Of a stretch of 64,000 nt of DNA, positions 56,630-64,000 are shown in pieces (positions within the stretch are counted from its first letter, which is position 1; the number at the start of each line of letters is the position of its first letter). The notes under the pieces were generated by a model. That model ran no database searches. It had not been told where the DNA came from and was given only the letters and a program-made list of their open reading frames with translations. Source of the stretch: Sordariomycetes sp. S80-01Y (lineage: Eukaryota > Ascomycota > Sordariomycetes); assembly GCA_037042185.1 (NCBI GenBank), contig JAXQJY010000031.1, forward strand, positions 372,001 through 436,000, read 5' to 3'. The translations under genes and the position numbers were made by a program.

Positions 56630-57487
56630 ATGGCTGGTACGATAAGTCCAAAGCCATCCTTCCATCTCTGCCCCGACTTCAGCATTGCTCCACCGCCCTC
56701 TGGTCACTTGCAGTTGGGATCTATCCTAGAAGATCTCGATATAGACGGTATTCTGAATCCACTGAACATCGGCCAGAATATACCAGTCTCTGAGTCACAG
56801 CTTTTCCCTCGCGACAAACCGATGGAGAAAACGGGGTTTAGCCGCAGCTTGAGGGAGCTACGGGAACTGGAAGGTAGCATATGGGCGACAATTTTTGGTT
56901 GGGATGGCCTTGGTGGTGTCTTCTCGTTCCTGCGTCAGCGAGAAAATGATGAAACTCTGACGGTCGAGAAGCTTGCCGTTCGATACTTCATCCCCGAGCC
57001 TGGCTATGTTAAAGAAGCACTGGAAAGCGATGGAGTTGCGTTTTATGTCAAGCACAACAGGTTTAAGAAGCCTGTATATCTGGTCACTGGTCTCATGTGG
57101 ACCGAAGGAGCTAAGCTGTCGAAAAGTCGGTCCAACAGCGCCAACTTTCAGAGCCAACTTTCTATGACGGAGGCGAACTCGCGCACTTCGGGCGCTGTTC
57201 AGGGCGCTTGTAAGTCCTCAAACGCTCTGTCGTCGACCTTTGATGGCTCCAAACCATTTGTGCTCGGAATTCGCGTGCGAAAGATTTGGTGGGATAAAGA
57301 AGGAACGAGACACGATGCTCAAAGTACTGTTGGAGCAACCCTTGGCGCTGCCGGGAGTGAGAAGAACGACATGCTTGACGGTATGAGGTTCATCGACGAT
57401 GTGGTTGATTCCGCTGAGAGAACGCGTGTCTTAGACGAGTCTCAAGCGGTGGGGATGGATTCCGTTGTTTGGATTTTGCCAGCATGA
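56630..57487 (+). CDS. Candidate gasdermin-like pore-forming protein
   Basis: Intronless, 285 residues, no signal peptide. It starts with SFHLCPDFSIAPPPSGHLQL leading into GSILEDLD, has GSIWATIFGWDGLGGVFSF in the middle and a strand pair with KPVYLVTGLMWTEGAKLSKS. A variable Ser/Gly/Asn-rich loop then leads to PFVLGIRVRKIWW and an acidic tail of about 45 residues. I recognise this as a widespread fungal family. The beta-strand pattern, the VYLVTG strand and the length resemble fungal gasdermin-like proteins such as RCD-1 and HET-Q1. That identification is tentative and rests partly on context: it converges, 150 bp apart, on a subtilisin-like protease gene, the usual neighbour of fungal gasdermin genes. 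If right, cleavage of the tail would free a membrane-permeabilising N-terminal part. Confidence 0.65.
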   Translation: MAGTISPKPSFHLCPDFSIAPPPSGHLQLGSILEDLDIDGILNPLNIGQNIPVSESQLFPRDKPMEKTGFSRSLRELRELEGSIWATIFGWDGLGGVFSFLRQRENDETLTVEKLAVRYFIPEPGYVKEALESDGVAFYVKHNRFKKPVYLVTGLMWTEGAKLSKSRSNSANFQSQLSMTEANSRTSGAVQGACKSSNALSSTFDGSKPFVLGIRVRKIWWDKEGTRHDAQSTVGATLGAAGSEKNDMLDGMRFIDDVVDSAERTRVLDESQAVGMDSVVWILPA

Positions 57488-57637
57488 CGTTGGAATGTGT
57501 GTTAGCAAGCACACCTCATGCACTATACGAGGTACAAGCTTTTCTTGAAAGCCCCTCGGGTGGACTCGCATGAGACGTGGTGGAGTCTCGATATCTCCAC
57601 GTATTGGTGCTAGCTCGAATAAGTGTTTATGAGGTCT

Positions 57638-60600
57638 CTATATGCTATAAAGAGCATTTATCTTATCCCAAACTAACCTAGACAATGTCTTGTCTGCTTG
57701 CCAGTGCTTCTCCCAGTGGTTCCATGGTGCTAAGAAGCAATAGTGACCACCAATGGGCGTGTGGCCCATTAGTTCAAACATCTTCTCCATCCCATAATGA
57801 CGACTCAGCTTCTCCCTTGCCCTTTCTCCAATATCGTTGACTCGCGCAGCGAGATCTAGAACTGTGGCTGCGACGCCAGCCGCAACCGGCGTTGCGAAAG
57901 ATGACCCGGACTTATGTATCATCTTGTATGTTGGGACACGTTGTCCTCTTTCCACAACCCAGTTTCTTTTCATGAGTTCAAGGCCCATTCCAAGCGTCAT
58001 GAAGTTAGGGCCATTTTCTGTTCGCGGATTAATGCCGCCATCATTACCATACCCGTCCGAGGCATGGATGCAGATGACACTCGAGCAGCGCGCTGGAAAT
58101 GCCCGCTTCTCATTTTTTCCATTGTTCGAGGCAGCTGCAAACATGAGACACGGCGTTGATGATGCTTTCTCAATCGAGGTCTCAACAGCCTTGACAATAG
58201 TCTCGTAGGCTTCCAGGGCCAATAGCTCCTTGCCCTGATTTGCGTCCTGCCTTGGTTGTGGGCGCATCATCCCGAACGACATCGATATTATGTCTACGCC
58301 CCATTTCTCCACTGCGTGTTTAATGGCCTGGTGTTCAACAAGTATTAGCTTGCTGACCAGTGTGATATTTGTTCGGACCCGTGATACAGGATTCTCGGTG
58401 TGATTTCTCACCTTGGCTACGTTTTCAGCTTCGTAAGCCTTGAAACTGTTATGTTTGAATACCTTCGCAACAAAAATATCTGCCTCAGGAGCCGCTTTGT
58501 GGAGGAGGTAGATGCAGTTTGTTCCATGCAAGTCGTCGTCATCGTCGTCCGCCTTAGGGCCAATCCAGCTGTGGCACCATTCCTCTCTTATACGTCCGCT
58601 CCGTTTGGCTTCTTTCAGACCTGGATGCCGAAAGTCGATGCCAGTATCCAAAATTGCTACACGTATCCGACGTGGTGCTTTACCATCTATTTGAAATTTG
58701 CGATCAGAGATAGAGCGCGAGTAGGACTGGTGGAAATCGCTGAACAGATCGAAGAAGAGGCTTGCCCGTTGAGCTTCTCTGTAGTATTCGATACAAATTA
58801 GCAAGTTCCGTCCAGATAATTTACATGATAGTGATGTGGGATAGGCCTTACGAAGAACCGGCGTCTGCGTCCGCTCCATCGAATAATGTAATCTCTGGCT
58901 GAGCTGTTGCTGTTGTGGATTGCAAGACTGAGCTTGCCCTATAGATGTCAGAACGCTCTCCAGACACTCCATGTGCTACAACTGGCACCGTATCTTCCAC
59001 AGAATCGTCTATGCTGTACTGTAACGGATAATGGGGAGCCAGAGTGCTGTCAATTTGCGCGATGATGTCGTCGAAAACCATCTGCCACGCAATCTTCGTT
59101 CTACTGATGGAGGGCTCTGACTGAACGCGAAGCTGATACCTTGTATGGAAATCTAAGCATTTCTGAGCGGCATGTAAGAAGGGCAACGTGTCTCGGCTTG
59201 AATCTCTCCCGCTCGTCACGTCCTGTATGGACCGCTCGACCACCCTCCGAAACCTCTTCCATTCATCGCGGAGAGAGCTTTCTGAGGTGTGTGTAAACTC
59301 AAGACTGCTGAGATTCTCTCCGTAAGCGATATTCAATAATGCTTTGGCCAGTAGAGCAAATAACACGGAGGGTTTTGGGTCGTCGTGGTCATCGTCGTCA
59401 TCTCCCCCGACCTCGGCGGAGAAGTCCAAGATAGTTGAAGCCGAAACTTGTGGGCAGGCTGAAACTTCATTATCTCCGTATATTGACACCAAAGGTGTAA
59501 GTTCTGCATCCAAGGGTTTCAGAAAGTGAATTCGGGTTGGATCCCAGGTGTCAATAACGTGATTGGAACCTATGGACAACATGGTTCCGAGAACAAGCTT
59601 GATCGCGAGGGCCTTCCGCTGTCCAAATTCTATGACGTCGCTATCGAGACGAGTTCGAAGACGGAAATCCATAGTAGCTTCTTTTGCGAAGTAGCCTTGA
59701 TCGACGAGAGTCCACAGACTAGCGCTGTCGTCCGGAAAGCTCCCGTCGTATTGTCGAGTTCTCACAGGCTCATTTGGAATATGAATGTGGGCTTCTCCAT
59801 GTGTGACAGTATTGAGATCTTGGGGCAGGTAAAACTTGAGGTCGCTATCAAAGTTGTAGGCGGCATTGACGGCTTTGCAAAGCCTTCGCTTTTTGTAGGC
59901 GTGGCTGTGTTCTGACCTAGTCCAGCAGGGTGTCAGCTTTCGATGGTATGTGTTCTGGGGCAGAAGGAGTACGTCTAAGATTGTAAAGTGACTCACAAAA
60001 GTATGTACATGCTTGCGGGCTGCCAGTCACGCTGTGGGCACCTGGTCAAGAACAGCCGAACAGGTGGATTAGGTACCGCTTTCGTCGAGATACAACCCGA
60101 AACATCCTCCCAGCTGGGCAGCTGAAGGAGAGCCTTGTGCTCAATCGAATTGAAATGTGAGCACGATTGAAATTCCGAGGATATGGCACGACACGCTGCG
60201 ACGGTTTGTTGCTGGAACTTTGAAAGCAAAGCAAACGATGCAAACGACCCGTTGGAGGTGGAGCGCTGACTTGACGGGGCAGCGAAGTTGGTGGCTGATC
60301 CGATAGAGACATTCAGGCTGTTAACGAAAGTATTCAGCTTGGTGAAGGGTTGATTCATGGCATCAATCTCTCCCATCATTCGGTCGAGAACTTTGCTCGA
60401 AGGTCGTCTCTGTGATGGATCGGCGAGGGCCACGAACTCTTCTCCCAGGACTATATCTTCCGTGATGTTGAAAAGAAAGGAGTTTGGTCCAGATCCAGGT
60501 ACAGGTATGGCTTGCAGACGTTCAGTTGCAAAGGGCAACGACTGGATATGCTGGATAAGCCGACCTAGCTTCGGATAGCCAGCGGCTCCGACACCGCTTC

Positions 60601-61108
60601 CCCACTCGAGTGGGCACAAACGCGGGTTCACTCGCGGTTCGAGAAGACAACACAAGTCTCGAAGGCAGGACCATGCACCTGTGACTGGCGGAAAGGGCGA
60701 GAACTCACGTTCGCCGGATTGGGTATTCAGAGCGGTCACTCCGTCAAGTCCATTAGTTGATTGGGAGACGGCATCGTCTTGCCTCAAATGGATATTGTCC
60801 TGCTCATGAACATCGTCGTCTTCTGATTCAGAGCTCCACGGAGATGCGCTGTCTTCGAATTCTGACTCCGCGTAGAGCAACAATTCCAACTTCATAACCG
60901 TGAGCGTAGCGCGAATGTGGCAGTCGAGGCGCAAGATTGCGGTCCAGAGCTTGGTTCTTCGGTGACTGCGGGCGCCCAGGTCAACAAGTTGAGAGTATTT
61001 CTTCTCACGGACAGGTAGTCGATCAAAGCTTTGGCAAAGCGCATGGATGAGCTTCCACTCGATGGTATCGCCCAGACCATCTTCAGTGATGTGAACGACG
61101 TTTGACAT
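57638..61108 (-). CDS. DUF7580-like/subtilisin S8 protease (HET-Q2-type)
   Basis: Exons 61108-59997, 59916-58852, 58778-58412 and 58327-57638 give 1077 residues. The first ~700 residues resemble the fungal DUF7580 region (LWTLVDQGYF, IDTWDPTRIHFLK, PSVLFALLAKALLNIAYGEN), often found as a regulatory domain in immunity-type proteins. A complete subtilisin domain follows: Asp770 in VAILDTGID, His810 in LHGTNC, the oxyanion Asn in FAAASNNG and the nucleophile Ser in GSSFATPVAAG. There is no signal peptide, so it acts inside the cell. The third intron is 84 bp, a multiple of three without stops, so a retained form would still be open. In Podospora, the subtilisin-like HET-Q2 activates the gasdermin-like HET-Q1 by cleavage. 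Confidence 0.85.
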
Positions 61109-61638
61109 GGCGGGGAGATGAGTGTCAGACGAGCGGCCGAGCCAGGCTAGTAATGCACTAGACTAGTCTATGTGCCCCCAACGTCTTTCTCTTTCTAGAT
61201 CATGACCCGCTATATTTTGGACGCGAATCTTCCTAGCTTTGAGTCCACCTTGTCTAGAATCAAGCGGAGGATGGAGACGAAGCCTGTGTCGGGAAATTTG
61301 GCCTGCTTGACCAGAACTTGATGAGCAAGTGGCAGCAGAACGACGGCGGGCGTGAAAGACAACTTCAGTTACTGGAAGGATGCTCAGGAAGGGAAGCATG
61401 AATGTATGACTTTGTGAGTTGCTGCTGAGGCGGATCTACTTGCGGAAGTCATGGGATCCTAGCCAGCCTTGTTCCCAACTTCCCCGCTTCTGATGTTGAT
61501 CGGATCGTGACCCCGCCTATCAGGCGTCTCCCAAGAAACTGTCATATCCTCTCGCTGTGCCAGATCATTCTGTCGGAACTGTTTGCACCATAAGTCATCC
61601 TATCAACATTGTCTTAATGACCTAGCGGAGCCTTCTCA
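61109..61638. promoter_or_regulatory. Divergent promoter, protease / C2H2 gene
   Basis: 0.5 kb between divergent genes of the island. No recognisable element. Confidence 0.45.
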
Positions 61639-64000
61639 ATGGCGACTGTTGAGGATCAAACATTTTCAAGGGCGGGAGCTCCGTCTAGTCCCGAGAACAA
61701 CGAGCACAACGAGCCTATCCTCGTCATGGCCGCTAAGTGTGAAACCCTTTTCTTGGAGAGTCTTCACGTCCTGGAAAAGACAACAGCGGCCAGATATATC
61801 ACCGCCTTGCGGAAATTTCAAGCCAAGTTCATCGACTGGGCGGCATATCTAGGAGTCTTTGCTGGGCAAAGTAGCAACCTCGACACGCGTCTAAAGCGAC
61901 GGCCGCAATACCGCGATCTGGTCATCTTAGTTCTCGGCATGCTAAAGATGAATCTTCTTCGGTGTAGGCCCGGTAAGAGCTCTCTGAAAAGAAGAACACT
62001 CTCTTACGAACTGCTAGGTACGTCTAATCCCGATGACGAGGAGTCAGAGGATTCCTCCGATAACGACACCGATCAACTACAAGATGTACTCAGCGGGATT
62101 CAAAACTCCGTGCAAGAACTCGATCGATTGGCAATCTATATACGCCAATCATCGGCCTCCCCGCTCGATGCGCGGGTCAGCGCATTTGGAACGAAGAAGG
62201 TAGCGGCAATCTCGTCGTTCGAGATCACCGCGACGCTCGCAATTCGAAGCCTATACCCGAAAGCTTCTGAAGAGCTCCGTTGGCACTTGTGCAAATCTAT
62301 GACGAAGCGGTTTACAAGGCTTTTGTATTGGAAGCACCATGACAAAAAGCTACGCGCTGATTGTCGCCGCACCGGACGACTCCGCCAAGATCACGCCCGT
62401 ACCCAGGAAACACCAAAGACTAAGCCCATCACCAGTCTACCACATCGGCCACCACCGGTAAAGAACGATATTCCCTCCTCGAATAACCCTGTGTTAGATA
62501 GCGGTCTTATACATACGGAAATTCGCTCTGATACAGATCCATCCAATTGGGGTTCGCGCTGCATCATCCCCCCGGTCGACAAGGTGCCAATCCAGCGGCA
62601 GGGGACCACGTCAACAGTTCTTAGGAACGGAGCGAAGTTTCCTAGTCCTCCTGAATTTGATGAAGAAGACATTAGCAAGCCTTGTTTTCTGTGCCGAAAG
62701 CTATTACTAAAGGATGTTGGGGGATTCACATCGTCGTGGAGTTAAGTCACTATTCTATGCTCGTTGTAGATATTCCTTGTCCTGGAGACTAACAATGCTG
62801 GCATAGGCAACACGTTAATGAGGACTTGGCTCCTTTCGTATGCATTTTGAGTGCCTGTGATGAATCTCCGACCTTTACCAGTCGGTCGGCGTGGACAGCC
62901 CACTTGGAACATGATCACGATGCTTTCAAAACATATGGCGAGCGTCGCCCGGTGGGCGAGTCGCACAGACGCACTGGACTCAATGGGGAAGGCAGTCAGC
63001 TTCACCTATCATATAGCTGCCCCCTGTGCTGCCTGCCTCTTGACGGATCTCGAGGTGTTCGCAACAGCGCTCGTCAGGAGGCGGTCCGCACGTCGCGGAA
63101 AACGAACGAACCGGTGGAGAAAATGCGGGTTGTTTCTGCCATGACTGAGCCAGAAACACAGCGACACCAGCTTGAGAAACACGAGAAAAACCTACGATTC
63201 CATGTTGGGGACAAAGAGTTGGAGCCAACAGGCGCAGGAGGCGATGAGCGTCTAGCTGGCGATGCCCCACTGCAAAAAGAGCATCCGGAGCCCTCGAAAA
63301 CGGCCAAGACGGCGATGCTGAACCACATCGCTGACCACCTTCAATTCTTGGCTCTTCTGACACCTCGTTTGTCAACTGAGGAATTGACAGATGGAGAAAT
63401 TCAAGCTTTCGCCAGCTCTCGGGAAAACAGCAGCAATAGTTCTCCGGGACCAAGAAGCACTCTGGAAGACGAATTCGATCTTTCCGCAGGAGATGAAACA
63501 GGTGGACCAGGAAATACTACGATTCCAAGAGGCACGGAGATCTCAGAACCAGGGAATGACGTACAGATCCCATCAGAAATTCCAGAAGGAAAGCTAAGGA
63601 ATGATGATTCTGAGACTTCTGCGATGGATAATTGGGCTTTTTTATCGATGCCCAGTCTAGCAGATACAGAGGATGACTCGATTGTAAATGAGATGCAAGA
63701 GTCGCGTACCCAACGCAATAGGGCTCTGGATTCGGCTTTAGAAAGACTTCCGGACCTTGGCCTAGCTCTGTCCCGCGACGGACATGATGCGTGGATTCGA
63801 ATGGAGAGCAGGCTCAACTCTGCACAGATTCGACGCAATGAAGATGAGCCCGGAGTATTCATTCCACTCCCGGAGCAACACAAAGCCATAACGGACGAAG
63901 ACCTTCGCAGTTTCTTTGATGGCTTATTCAGCTCCATCAACTTTAAGGATTATGATATCCTGGTAGATTTCTGTGCTGAGCAAGTCTGGGCTGTTCAACC
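61639..64000 (+). CDS. Large fungal C2H2-finger protein, partial
   Basis: Starts at ATG 61639 and runs off the window. Exon 1 (to about 62735) has an N-terminal helical region (CETLFLESLHVLEKTTAARY, FQAKFIDWAAYLGVF) and a disordered linker, then CFLCRK, the first half of a finger. Exon 2 (62807 to the edge) continues with HVNEDLAPFVCI...C, then SAWTAHLEHDH, CPLC, and HIADHLQFLALL, the finger series typical of a fungal family linked with NLR and protease genes, followed by an acidic disordered stretch. The intron acceptor (CATAG before 62807) is clear. The donor is not: phase demands GTGGAG or GTCGTG, both weak, so the junction is uncertain by a few residues. The downstream domain lies outside the window. 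Confidence 0.75.

Noticed and set aside
58328-58411. Protease third and fourth exons read as one continuous exon
   Set aside because: The frame is open across it, but the segment has full intron signals and interrupts the conserved AKAIKHAVEKWGVDIISMSFG block, so splicing is preferred.

Overview
The window is nuclear DNA of a filamentous ascomycete (Pezizomycotina, most likely a Sordariomycete). The evidence is the many 46-80 bp introns with GTRNGT donors and CTRAC-type branch points, long CT-rich leaders, and fungal families such as an L-arabinitol 4-dehydrogenase very close to the Trichoderma enzyme, LaeA-like methyltransferase, fungal rhodopsin-domain protein and NACHT-ankyrin protein. Gene models were spliced by eye; each junction reported keeps frame unless stated otherwise.

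1-9 kb holds conserved housekeeping genes: the tail of an unidentified gene, a kelch-BTB Ral2/LZTR1-type protein, the APC/C activator Cdc20 and the TFIIA large subunit. 9-15 kb has no gene I can support. 15-20 kb carries a LaeA-like methyltransferase with seven introns, ATP synthase subunit g and L-arabinitol 4-dehydrogenase. 20-28 kb is sparse: a 62-residue secreted cysteine protein that only appears after splicing, two unknown genes and a PD-(D/E)XK-like protein. 28-43 kb returns to conserved genes: Rtt10/WDR6, a SUR7/PalI-type membrane protein, PP-Z phosphatase, a mitochondrial-looking RGG protein and mitochondrial ribosome recycling factor. At 43-44.3 kb lie a tRNA-Val, a half-tRNA relic and a solo LTR with an intact target duplication. 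44.7-49 kb has a secreted FAD-linked oxidase and a rhodopsin-domain membrane protein.

49.5-64 kb looks like a fungal innate-immunity / allorecognition island. A divergent pair encodes a SERAC1/SesB-like alpha/beta hydrolase and a NACHT-ankyrin NLR. Once both are spliced, the last ~27 residues of structure in the hydrolase tail align without gaps with the first 28 residues of the NLR (12 of 27 identical). That is the layout of amyloid-motif signalling, in which an NLR templates its effector. Next, a 285-residue protein with features I associate with fungal gasdermin-like proteins converges, 150 bp away, on a large protease with a DUF7580-like N-terminal region and a complete subtilisin triad. 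This is the arrangement of a pore-former with its activating protease. A C2H2-finger protein that runs off the window completes the island. The two pairs are the most interesting content.
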